Positions 1 to 5,877 of a stretch of DNA of 5,877 nt are shown piece after piece (the first letter of the stretch is position 1; every line of letters starts with the position of its first letter). The position numbers and the translations under genes are program-made. The notes under the pieces are model-generated. The model saw only the letters and a list, made by a program, of their open reading frames with translations, had not been told where the DNA came from and did no database searches. Source of the stretch: Ignavibacteria bacterium (GTDB taxonomy: Bacteria; Bacteroidota; Ignavibacteria; UBA10030; UBA6906); contig JAOUDE010000169.1 of NCBI GenBank assembly GCA_029859455.1, positions 1 to 5,877 on the forward strand, given 5' to 3'.

Positions 1-786
1 AACAGCATTCACGCGTACGCGCCAGTCGGGATCCGCTGTTGCCAGCTCAATGAGACGCGGGACCGCCCGATCATCACCGGCGCTTCCGATTGCGGCCGCG
101 AGATACATCCGGGCGTCAGCAGAGCGATCCTGCAAACCCCGGATCATTGGCGGAACGAACGGACGAAGGAGCGAGTCAGCACCAATCCGCATCATCGCGT
201 ACGCGGCCTGCCATGGGACACCCGTGTCTGCTTCAAGCAATTTCGCGGCGAACGCAGTTGCTGTCATCTTCCTGATGCCCCGGTATGCGTACCGTCCGAC
301 CGCAAGGGCGATGCTCTGTTGCAGCGTTCCATCCTCCAACGCCTGACCCGCCGGAATGAGATCCTGCAGACCTGCCGCATCACCGCACTTTCCGAGACCC
401 TGCACGGCGGCATCAACTACCGATGCATCCTCCCCGTCGCGTATCGATGCAAGAAGACCAGCAGAGATCAGCCTCCTCTGAGGAGCCGATACAACCTGGG
501 TCATCTGACCGAGGGCAAAAGCGGAAGCCGCCCGGACCCCGGGAACCGGGTCGCGCAGAGAACTGACAAGCAAGGCGATATGGCTGGTATCCTGGACAGA
601 CCCGGCGGCAATTATCGCCTTGCGACGAACCTCCGCGTCGGGATTAGAGAAAAACCGGGCCAGCATGACCCCATCGCGCTGGTCCTGGGCCTGCTGGATT
701 TCCCTGGTGAGCGCGGGATCAGCGGCGAACAGACTGCCTGTCACCATGAACGGGAGCAGAATGGAGAGAAATATCAGTCGTTTCAT
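1..786 (-). CDS. Exported HEAT-repeat protein, C-terminus cut by the window edge
   Basis: The minus-strand frame starts at ATG 784-786 and stays open for 262 codons to base 1, so the C-terminal part lies outside the window. The N-terminus (MKRLIFLSILLPFMVTGSLFA) is a classical signal peptide: basic n-region, hydrophobic core and a likely cleavage near residues 21-22, with no lipobox cysteine. The rest is Ala/Leu/Asp/Arg-rich helical repeats of HEAT type. Repeat units are visible around residues 40-65 (NPDAEVRRKAIIAAGSV), 70-95 (LRDPVPGVRAASAFALGQM), 112-135 (IRDGEDASVVDAAVQGLG), 216-240 and 241-262 (DPDWRVRVNAV). HEAT arrays form alpha-solenoids that bind proteins, so a scaffold or binding role in the periplasm is inferred; no enzyme motif is visible in this part. 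It lies 95 nt downstream of the TatD gene on the same strand. No good Shine-Dalgarno precedes the ATG. The repeat class and export are fairly sure; the exact function is unknown. Confidence 0.85.
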   Translation of the reverse strand, partial: MKRLIFLSILLPFMVTGSLFAADPALTREIQQAQDQRDGVMLARFFSNPDAEVRRKAIIAAGSVQDTSHIALLVSSLRDPVPGVRAASAFALGQMTQVVSAPQRRLISAGLLASIRDGEDASVVDAAVQGLGKCGDAAGLQDLIPAGQALEDGTLQQSIALAVGRYAYRGIRKMTATAFAAKLLEADTGVPWQAAYAMMRIGADSLLRPFVPPMIRGLQDRSADARMYLAAAIGSAGDDRAVPRLIELATADPDWRVRVNAV

Positions 787-834
787 TCGGATTCTTGTTT
801 GTGACGGGTAAGACGGAGTACGGAGCGGGGTTGA

Positions 835-863
835 ACAGTAGTGAAAAAGAAATCGATGGTCAA
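835..863 (-). promoter_or_regulatory. Possible sigma-70-like promoter for the HEAT-repeat gene
   Basis: Read on the minus strand, TTGACC (863-858, five of six matches to TTGACA) is followed after exactly 17 nt by TACTGT (840-835, three of six matches to TATAAT). A transcript would start near 828 and leave a leader of about 40 nt before the ATG at 786. It lies in the 95-nt gap after the TatD stop, where a separate promoter would be useful. The -10 match is poor, and the primary sigma factor of Bacteroidota prefers a different -10 (TAnnTTTG), so this is tentative. Confidence 0.25.
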
Positions 864-881
864 GGGAAAAATCGCGGCCGG

Positions 882-1721
882 CTAGGCAGCATTCAGCGGC
901 TCCGGGTCACCGATTCCGAAGAGGTCATATACGTTGTACGATGTGGTTCGTGCAACATCTTCGACTGGAAGACTCCTGATGTCGGCGAGCTTTCGGGCAA
1001 TCAGCGGTATGTGAGCCGGCTCGTTGCGTGTACCGCGGTGAGGCACCGGGGCAAGATACGGACTGTCGGTTTCAAGCAGGAGATCCTCCATCGCGACTCC
1101 GGCGGCAACCGTCTGAGCCAGTTCCGACTTCTTGAACGTGATGATCCCTGGAAAGGACACGTAGAATCTCATCATGATTACTTTCTTCGCCGCCGCAAGG
1201 TCTCCGGAAAAACAATGGAACACTCCCCGCGGAGCGGGACGCTGTGCGTCACGACGCCTCCAGCCGGAATCCTTCCTGATACATTCTTCCGTGATGCGGA
1301 TCGTATCACCGATCGAATCACGTGTATGGACGACAATGGGCAGGTTGCACCTCTGTGCGATCGCGATCTGGTCGGCGTAGACCCTCTGCTGGACATCCTG
1401 CGGCGCGAAATCGTAATAGTAGTCAAGTCCGATCTCGCCGATCGCGACCACACGGGGATGACGGCTCAGTTCCTCGAGTTCCCTCAGATCGTTCTCGGTC
1501 GCCTTTGCCGCCTCGTGCGGATGAACACCGACACAGGCGTAGACGGAAGCATGCTTCTCCGCCAGTTCGACCGCTTTCCGGCTGTCCGCCAGGTCGACAG
1601 CCGGATTCACCAGAAACCGCACACCGCTGTCAACCGCGCGCGCGATCACCTCGTCGCGGTCTGCATCAAATTCCTTCGCCGTCAGATGGAGGTGTGAGTC
1701 AACAAATGTCACATCGTTCAA
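882..1721 (-). CDS. tatD: TatD-family metal-dependent hydrolase (deoxyribonuclease)
   Basis: This is a 279-residue TIM-barrel metallohydrolase of the TatD/YcfH family, cytoplasmic enzymes with Mg-dependent DNase and 3'-5' exonuclease activity. All the expected metal-site motifs are present in order: DSHLHL (His10, His12), GVHPHE (residues 65-70), GEIGLDYYY (Glu96), PIVVHTRDS (His132), GVFHCFSG (His169) and ETDSPYLAP (Asp219), followed by HRGTRNEP (228-235). The start is a TTG at 1721-1719 that overlaps the receptor's TGA stop as TTGA. A GGAG lies 8 nt upstream inside the end of the receptor gene, so translational coupling is likely. A GTG at codon 4 is a possible but poorly spaced alternative. 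Most relatives are about 255-265 residues; the extra length here is a basic loop at about residues 149-165 just before the GVFHCFSG motif, plus a short C-terminal tail. Family assignment is secure; the cellular substrate is not shown by the sequence. The symbol is given for the family and could equally be ycfH. Confidence 0.95.
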   Translation of the reverse strand: MNDVTFVDSHLHLTAKEFDADRDEVIARAVDSGVRFLVNPAVDLADSRKAVELAEKHASVYACVGVHPHEAAKATENDLRELEELSRHPRVVAIGEIGLDYYYDFAPQDVQQRVYADQIAIAQRCNLPIVVHTRDSIGDTIRITEECIRKDSGWRRRDAQRPAPRGVFHCFSGDLAAAKKVIMMRFYVSFPGIITFKKSELAQTVAAGVAMEDLLLETDSPYLAPVPHRGTRNEPAHIPLIARKLADIRSLPVEDVARTTSYNVYDLFGIGDPEPLNAA

Positions 1722-3913
1722 AAAGTCATCTCCGCTGTCAGGCTGTAACTCCTCGGCGCTGCAAGATTGCCGATGAAGTCGACATAATTGTATTGTAACA
1801 CGTTCTTGATGTTGAGCATGATCGACAACGGGGTACCGGCGGGAGCCAGGGTGACCCCGGAACGGAAATCCACCACATACACCGGCACCCTCACCTCTGC
1901 ATCCGGTATCACAATCGAAAACTCCTCATCGATCCGTTCGACTCTGCTCAGATACCGGAAATCCAGACCCGTGGTGACAATCCCCTGCTGCCAGACGGCA
2001 CCAAGGTACAGGAGTTGGCGGTGACGGTATTTCAGAACATCATCCTCCGTCAGATCCCTCGGGTCTGTGATTGTATAGCCGAGGTTGAACAGCAGGGACC
2101 GGGCGAACAACTCCACCGAACAGTTCACTTCGAACCCTCTGATCCTTGCACTGGTGACATTGATAAACTGTCCTGTCGTTCCTGATACAAAACGGGGCTC
2201 GATCAGATCTGAGAAATCTGATTGGAACAAAGCCACATCGAACATCATCGCCGTTCCGAGGATCTGATTCCAGCCGAGCTCGAATGACGTACTCCGTTCA
2301 GACCTCAGCGCCGGGTTCGGGATAATTGTAATGACGCTGAGGGTGGTTGTGGTGAACGCCTCCGCGGCGCTCGGGCTCCGGAAACCCCGGCCGAATGAAC
2401 CACGCAGTCTGGTTGTCGGAGCAGGCGCAAACACAAGGGCCGCTTTCGGACTTAACTGATGATCGGCATCAAGGGAGTCCAGATCCTGATAGTCGAACCG
2501 TGCACCCAACGTCAATCTGAGCGGATCGGACAGCCTGAACTCGTCCTGGGCGTACAACCCAATCCCCTGGCCGTTGCGGTTCCCAAACAGGTCCGCTTCG
2601 ACAACCTCAATATTCCCTTCGACCCCGGCGGTCAGAATATGGGAAGGGTGGAACTCCCAGTTCACCTGTGCCTCCGTCCGATACATATCTGACAACGATC
2701 GGTGCATGACCGTGTCGATATTGTCACGGAAGAGATTATGGTACCATATTCCCGTGACGGAGAACGTGAGATGACGGGAGGCGACATGCTGATGCCGGGC
2801 GCTCAGGAAGAACCGGTCCGATGTGATCCAGTCTCCCTGCTGGATATCAGGAGGGACCAGCGCATTGGAGAGATCCTTCCAGTTCAGAAAGCTTCCGCGG
2901 GACTGATGCATGATGTTGAACGTGGCAGTCAGCGCATCGCTCTCGGAAAAATCGTGTCGGACCTTTGCGTAGCCGTTGTATCTCTTTCTGTCATCATTCT
3001 GACGGTAGCCCTCGTCACCGGTTCTGGAGGCGTGCAGGCTCAGCCCCGTTTTCCCGATCGTCCTTGCATGGGTTATGCCGATGTAGTCGGTGAACCGGGA
3101 CCCGCCGCCCCAGTCCCATTGACTGTAGGAAGGGCCGTTGTAAACGCCGCCCGACAGCCTCACCGTGGTCGCTGGTTGTTCCGGAATCGGTTTCGTGATC
3201 ACATTGATGACACCCCCGAGGGCATTCGATCCGTAGAGAGCGGAGCCCGCGCCCTTTGCCACCTCGAGGCGATCAACCTGAAAAACCGGGATGGTCTCAA
3301 AGTTCAGTTCTCCGGTATCAGCCGTGAGGAGCGGGATCCCGTCCACCAGCATCAGGACACGGGACCCGGCCCCCCGGCTGTAACCGCTGGAGCCCCTGAT
3401 ACTGACCTGAGCATCGACAACATTGACCCCGGAGATATACCGGAGCGCGTCCTCGACAGAAGGAAGGTTGTAATCTTCGATGGTTCCCGATTCCATGATC
3501 GAAATGCTTACCGGAACATCCTGCAGGGATTGCTCTCTCTTGCTTGCGATCACGACGACCGGCTCGGCCTGAATGGCGACCGGGGTCAATGGTATCCTCA
3601 GCTGAACGGAATCTCCGGCGGAAACCGGCAGGTCCGCAATCTCTTCCCGCTGATAACCGACACAGGAGAATGAAAGCGAGTACCGTCCTGCACGAATGCC
3701 GACGATCCGGAATGTCCCTCCCACGCCGGTGGTTGTCCCGCGGACAGTCCCGCCAAGCTGGATGTTCACACCGGCCAGAGCCTCTCCTGTCTCCACATCA
3801 GTCACGATGCCGACCACAGTTCCGGTTTGCGCGTGCAGAGAGCTGCAGATCAGCAGTGTTCCGCAAAGGACAAAGAGGCGTCGGCGGTTATGGTATGGGC
3901 GGCGGGTTCGCAA
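1718..3913 (-). CDS. TonB-dependent outer-membrane receptor with carboxypeptidase-regulatory-like N-domain
   Basis: This is an outer-membrane active transporter that imports a ligand using energy relayed by TonB-ExbB-ExbD. With the TTG start at 3913 it has 731 residues. Residues 1-29 are a signal peptide (Arg-rich n-region, core LFVLCGTLLICSS, cleavage near HAQ). Residues about 33-112 form a beta-sandwich carboxypeptidase-regulatory-like domain (GIVTDVETGEALAGVNIQL ... RAGRYSLSFSCVGYQ). A TonB-box-like stretch, EPVVVIASKRE, lies at 117-127. The plug domain spans about 132-242, with SIRGSSGYSRGAGSR, VLMLVDGIPL, VDRLEVAKGAGSALYGSNA and LGGVINVITK. The rest is a 22-strand-type barrel ending in an aromatic residue (SYSLTAEMTF). 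I chose TTG at 3913 because AAGG lies 6 nt upstream and it gives a normal signal peptide; ATG 3943 and ATG 4027 are longer in-frame alternatives without a good ribosome site. The start overlaps the upstream lipoprotein gene by 26 nt and the stop overlaps tatD by 4 nt. The ligand cannot be read from the sequence; the plug resembles those of siderophore, haem and cobalamin receptors. Confidence 0.93.
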   Translation of the reverse strand: MRTRRPYHNRRRLFVLCGTLLICSSLHAQTGTVVGIVTDVETGEALAGVNIQLGGTVRGTTTGVGGTFRIVGIRAGRYSLSFSCVGYQREEIADLPVSAGDSVQLRIPLTPVAIQAEPVVVIASKREQSLQDVPVSISIMESGTIEDYNLPSVEDALRYISGVNVVDAQVSIRGSSGYSRGAGSRVLMLVDGIPLLTADTGELNFETIPVFQVDRLEVAKGAGSALYGSNALGGVINVITKPIPEQPATTVRLSGGVYNGPSYSQWDWGGGSRFTDYIGITHARTIGKTGLSLHASRTGDEGYRQNDDRKRYNGYAKVRHDFSESDALTATFNIMHQSRGSFLNWKDLSNALVPPDIQQGDWITSDRFFLSARHQHVASRHLTFSVTGIWYHNLFRDNIDTVMHRSLSDMYRTEAQVNWEFHPSHILTAGVEGNIEVVEADLFGNRNGQGIGLYAQDEFRLSDPLRLTLGARFDYQDLDSLDADHQLSPKAALVFAPAPTTRLRGSFGRGFRSPSAAEAFTTTTLSVITIIPNPALRSERSTSFELGWNQILGTAMMFDVALFQSDFSDLIEPRFVSGTTGQFINVTSARIRGFEVNCSVELFARSLLFNLGYTITDPRDLTEDDVLKYRHRQLLYLGAVWQQGIVTTGLDFRYLSRVERIDEEFSIVIPDAEVRVPVYVVDFRSGVTLAPAGTPLSIMLNIKNVLQYNYVDFIGNLAAPRSYSLTAEMTF
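1730..1733 (-). promoter_or_regulatory. Ribosome binding site for the TTG start of tatD
   Basis: GGAG on the minus strand lies 8 nt before the TTG at 1721, within the last codons of the receptor gene. It supports TTG rather than the GTG three codons later, which would be 17 nt away. Confidence 0.6.
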
Positions 3914-4391
3914 AATCGACCTTGATATGAATTCCGGGTACATTCTGGCCGGCCGTGATGACAACCGGTGACGGGTCTGTGAGATTGCTGTCGAGATCGT
4001 ACTGTCCGACCGGTTTCCAGTCAGCAAACAGGTCTGGCCCGAATTGTTGCGCTACAACGACGTATGGATACGTTCCTGCTGCAAGCTGGAGCTGATAGAC
4101 AACCGAATCAGCACCCTCCATTGCCAGCAGTCCTGCACCAAGCGGGGGATGTACCACCGCGCGGCCCTGAAGAACCTCATCGATGACATCCGCCGGGGGG
4201 AACACCGTGAACGCGATCAGGCGCAGATCGTAGAGTGTGTCCGCGGCGATCCAGTTCAGAAATGTGACCGTCCCGCTGAATGATCCGTTCAGATTCGGTG
4301 AAGGAGCGGCGGCGGGAGGAGCGATTCCCTTGTCACATGCCGTGAAAAGAAGGAGAGCCGGGATGACGAGAAGTGTGTTGGGAGCTTTCAT
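3888..4391 (-). CDS. Small envelope lipoprotein encoded just before the TonB-dependent receptor
   Basis: From ATG 4391 this is a 167-residue lipoprotein of unknown family name. Residues 1-18 form a short hydrophobic signal ending in LFTAC, with Cys19 as the lipid-modified residue, followed by Asp20 and a Pro/Ala-rich tether (KGIAPPAAAPSPN). The mature part is beta-rich: GSFSGTVTFLNW (36-47), DLRLIAFTVFPP (55-66), DSVVYQLQLAAGTYPYVVVAQQ (95-116, alternating hydrophobics), FADWKPVGQYD (122-132) and a last strand, VPGIHIKVDFANPPP (151-165). The pattern of PVVITAGQNVPGIHIKVDF suggests an immunoglobulin- or transthyretin-like sandwich, by inference. A longer ATG at 4493 exists but would bury the signal peptide 34 residues in, so 4391 is preferred; no clear Shine-Dalgarno precedes it. 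The 3' end overlaps the receptor start by 26 nt, which suggests a joint role at the outer membrane, such as a ligand-capturing or accessory subunit. No SusD- or HmuY-like signature is visible. Lipoprotein nature is confident; function is unknown. Confidence 0.85.
   Translation of the reverse strand: MKAPNTLLVIPALLLFTACDKGIAPPAAAPSPNLNGSFSGTVTFLNWIAADTLYDLRLIAFTVFPPADVIDEVLQGRAVVHPPLGAGLLAMEGADSVVYQLQLAAGTYPYVVVAQQFGPDLFADWKPVGQYDLDSNLTDPSPVVITAGQNVPGIHIKVDFANPPPIP
3920..3923 (-). promoter_or_regulatory. Ribosome binding site deciding the receptor's TTG start
   Basis: AAGG on the minus strand stands 6 nt before the in-frame TTG at 3913-3911. The other in-frame starts (ATG 3943, ATG 4027) have no comparable site and would place a long Arg-rich leader before the signal peptide core. 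The match to the anti-Shine-Dalgarno is only four bases, so the choice is likely but not certain. Confidence 0.45.
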
Positions 4392-4465
4392 CAGGTGAAG
4401 AGAATGCGAGCAAGGTAGAGAAGGAACTGAACAGAAGCAAGAAGATCCGGCACGATCTCTCAGTC

Positions 4466-4494
4466 TTGATTCTGGCGTACCCCTTCGGTACATT
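4466..4494 (+). promoter_or_regulatory. Possible sigma-70-like promoter for the phosphohexomutase gene
   Basis: TTGATT (4466-4471) is followed after exactly 17 nt by TACATT (4489-4494); each hexamer matches the consensus at four of six positions. A start near 4501 would give a leader of about 29 nt ending in the GAAGG ribosome site, a sensible arrangement. The inverted repeat GTACC-CCTTC-GGTAC (4477-4491) falls in the spacer and touches the -10. It could be an operator but is short enough to be chance. Prediction only. Confidence 0.35.
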
Positions 4495-4518
4495 GCTTCC
4501 CCCGCTCACAAGATCACT

Positions 4519-4523
4519 GAAGG
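4519..4523 (+). promoter_or_regulatory. Ribosome binding site for the phosphohexomutase start at 4530
   Basis: GAAGG lies 6 nt before ATG 4530. It favours that ATG over the second in-frame ATG at 4539, which would be 15 nt away. An in-frame TGA at 4518-4520 rules out any longer start apart from TTG 4527. Confidence 0.6.
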
Positions 4524-4529
4524 TTTTTG

Positions 4530-5877
4530 ATGTCGTTAATGGTCAGCATCTCAGGAGTCCGTGGCATTGTCGGTGAATCCCTCACCCCCGAGGTCATCGT
4601 CCGGTACACATCCGCTTTCGCCGGGTACTGCAGGGAGAGATCAAAGGGGCGACCTCTTGTCATCCTGGGCAGGGACGGACGCGTCGGTGGAAAGATTATC
4701 GGAAATCTCGTGTCCTCCACGCTGCTCGCAGGGGGGGTCGATGTTTGTGCTCTGGGGATATGTCCCACGCCAACGGTGCAGCTCGCGGTCGAGAAGAAGA
4801 AAGCCTCCGGAGGAATCTCGATTACCGCGAGCCATAATCCGATTCAGTGGAACGGACTGAAGTTTCTCGGTCCATCAGGAATGTTTCTGGATGCGGAGGA
4901 GAACGCCGCGCTGTGGAAGCTGGCTGATAAAGGAGACCCATCCTATGCCGGCTGGGACTCGACCGGAAACCATGTCGCTGATGACACCTGGCTCCAGCGG
5001 CATCTCGATGCCGTCCTCGCCGATCCTCTCGTCGACCCTGAGCTTATACGTCCCGCAGGACTGAAGATCGTTGTTGATTGTGTCAACGGGGCGGGTGGCG
5101 TGATCGTACCGAACCTCCTCAGGGCATTGGGCTGCACGGTCATCGAGATGAATTGTGACCTGAGCGGACGGTTTGCGCATACACCGGAGCCGATCCCGGA
5201 AAATCTGGGCGACCTTTGTGCGAGGGTCCTCCGCGAACGAGCTCATCTCGGGATTGCCATCGACCCTGACGGTGACCGCCTGGTATTCATAACGGAAAAA
5301 GGGGAACCGTTCGGTGAAGAATACACGATCACGGCGGCAGTCAAGTATGTTCTTTCGAAAACAGAGAAACGATCACCGGAGAAGAAAGCGGTAGTGGCCA
5401 CCAACCTGTCGACCACGAGGGCGATCGATGATGTCGCGGCACAATTTGGTGCGACAGTGATCCGGACACCTGTGGGAGAGATCAATGTGGCCAGAGCAAT
5501 GCAGAAATCGGGCGCACTGATCGGCGGTGAAGGAAGCGGCGGGGTCATTTATCCGCCGGTACATCTTGGAAGGGACGCGATGGCAGGGATTCCTCTCGTC
5601 CTCCAGCTCCTGATCGCCAACGGCGGTACCATGTCTGACCTCAAGCGGTCTCTCCCGCATTACGTGATTACAAAGTCGAAGATTGAAATCGGTTCACTCA
5701 ATCCCGCGAGTGTTCTCGCCGGCATCCGCTCCTCCGTTGCAAAGGATGCACGAGTCAACGACCAGGATGGCCTGCGTATCGACATGCCTGACTCCTGGGT
5801 ACATCTGCGCAAGTCGAACACCGAGCCGATCATCCGAATTATCGCAGAAGCAACCACCGAAGATGAAGCTTCCCGCC
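4530..5877 (+). CDS. glmM: Phosphoglucosamine mutase-like phosphohexomutase, last residues cut by the window edge
   Basis: This is an alpha-D-phosphohexomutase, a cytoplasmic enzyme that moves phosphate between the 6 and 1 positions of a hexose. It most likely converts glucosamine-6-phosphate to glucosamine-1-phosphate for UDP-GlcNAc and cell-wall synthesis. The frame runs 449 codons without a stop to the right edge. All four active-site loops are present: the catalytic phosphoserine loop TASHNP (Ser101), the metal loop DPDGDR (245-250, three Asp), the sugar-binding loop GGEGSGG (332-338) and the phosphate-binding loop RKSNTEP (427-433). The N-terminus, SISGVRGIVGESLTPE, replaces the usual GT(S/D)GxRG of bacterial GlmM. 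Together with GEGSGG instead of GEQSGH, this points to the archaeal-type GlmM subgroup also found in FCB bacteria. Given family lengths near 450-460, only a few C-terminal residues should be missing. ATG 4530 is chosen for its GAAGG site; ATG 4539 is possible. Phosphoglucomutase or phosphomannomutase activity cannot be excluded. It is transcribed away from the other four genes. Confidence 0.9.
   Translation, partial: MSLMVSISGVRGIVGESLTPEVIVRYTSAFAGYCRERSKGRPLVILGRDGRVGGKIIGNLVSSTLLAGGVDVCALGICPTPTVQLAVEKKKASGGISITASHNPIQWNGLKFLGPSGMFLDAEENAALWKLADKGDPSYAGWDSTGNHVADDTWLQRHLDAVLADPLVDPELIRPAGLKIVVDCVNGAGGVIVPNLLRALGCTVIEMNCDLSGRFAHTPEPIPENLGDLCARVLRERAHLGIAIDPDGDRLVFITEKGEPFGEEYTITAAVKYVLSKTEKRSPEKKAVVATNLSTTRAIDDVAAQFGATVIRTPVGEINVARAMQKSGALIGGEGSGGVIYPPVHLGRDAMAGIPLVLQLLIANGGTMSDLKRSLPHYVITKSKIEIGSLNPASVLAGIRSSVAKDARVNDQDGLRIDMPDSWVHLRKSNTEPIIRIIAEATTEDEASR

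Larger units (their letters stand above)
4392..4529. other. Divergent intergenic region between the lipoprotein/receptor block and the phosphohexomutase gene
   Basis: These 138 nt separate two genes that read outward, so promoters for both directions are expected here. On the plus strand a sigma-70-like pair is visible (listed separately), as is a perfect 5-bp inverted repeat in its spacer. On the minus strand I find no convincing promoter for the lipoprotein gene. I see no riboswitch-like structure and no terminator. Confidence 0.6.

Noticed and set aside
319..804. 161-codon plus-strand frame at the left end
   Set aside because: It is antisense to the HEAT-repeat gene, whose signal peptide and repeats are clear. 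The plus-strand translation is low in hydrophobic structure and has no motif.
865..884. GC-rich GCCGGCCGCG followed by TTTTT after the tatD stop as a rho-independent terminator
   Set aside because: The GC-rich part is only a short palindrome without a proper stem and loop before the T run, so it does not qualify as a terminator.
795..1697. 300-codon open frame on the plus strand opposite tatD
   Set aside because: It lies wholly antisense to a gene with every TatD motif. Its translation has no recognisable domain and looks like random Arg/Asp/Gly-rich composition, which is typical of an antisense shadow in GC-rich DNA.
2702..3673. 323-codon open frame on the plus strand opposite the TonB receptor
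   Set aside because: It is antisense to the plug and early barrel of a well-supported receptor. There is no domain, signal peptide or ribosome site to support it.
3914..4027. Longer N-terminus of the TonB receptor from ATG 4027
   Set aside because: It would add 38 residues rich in Arg, Ser and Thr before the signal peptide and lengthen the overlap with the lipoprotein gene to 140 nt, with no ribosome site. The TTG at 3913 fits better.
4412..4440. TTGCTT-17 nt-TACCTT on the minus strand as a promoter for the lipoprotein gene
   Set aside because: Each hexamer matches the consensus at only three of six positions and the leader would be about 14 nt; this is no better than chance.
4392..4493. 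34-residue N-terminal extension of the lipoprotein from ATG 4493
   Set aside because: It would place the signal peptide and lipobox internally, and the extension is Arg/Cys/Ser-rich without structure. ATG 4391 gives a standard lipoprotein signal.
4392..4529. Cobalamin riboswitch or Fur-type operator upstream of the lipoprotein/receptor pair
   Set aside because: I looked because such receptors are often regulated this way. The gap is too short for a full cobalamin riboswitch, and I see no AT-rich Fur-box palindrome.

Overview
The window looks like a chromosomal segment of a Gram-negative bacterium, most likely from the Bacteroidota/Chlorobiota (FCB) side, possibly an Ignavibacteria-like lineage. 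Three things suggest this. The TonB-dependent receptor carries an N-terminal carboxypeptidase-regulatory-like domain. It is preceded by a small lipoprotein with an LFTAC-type lipobox. The phosphohexomutase is of the 'SISGVRG... TASHNP... GEGSGG' type. The assignment is inference from gene style; no rRNA or other marker is present. The DNA is moderately GC-rich and densely coding, with no tRNA, rRNA, CRISPR array, IS element or phage gene.

Layout: four genes lie on the minus strand and one diverges on the plus strand. Read in the direction of transcription, the minus block starts at 4391 with a small outer-envelope lipoprotein (3888-4391). It continues with a 26-nt overlap into a TonB-dependent outer-membrane receptor (1718-3913, TTG start). 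A 4-nt TTGA overlap then leads into a TatD-family metal-dependent hydrolase (882-1721, also TTG start). After a 95-nt gap comes a secreted HEAT-repeat protein (1-786) that is cut by the left edge. On the plus strand, a phosphoglucosamine-mutase-like phosphohexomutase (4530 to the right edge) reads away from the lipoprotein across a 138-nt divergent intergenic region.

How the genes relate: the lipoprotein and receptor overlap and are both predicted to act at the outer membrane, so they are the most plausible functional pair (uptake of an unidentified substrate). TatD is probably translated through coupling to the receptor but is a housekeeping nuclease/hydrolase type with no obvious link to uptake. 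The HEAT protein is periplasmic or exported and may have its own promoter in the 95-nt gap. The phosphohexomutase probably supplies glucosamine-1-phosphate for UDP-GlcNAc and cell-wall synthesis and is an independent unit.

Two of the five genes run off the window. No stretch longer than 300 bases lacks a gene. I see no strong candidate for a new defence or mobile system; the most interesting item is the lipoprotein/receptor pair.
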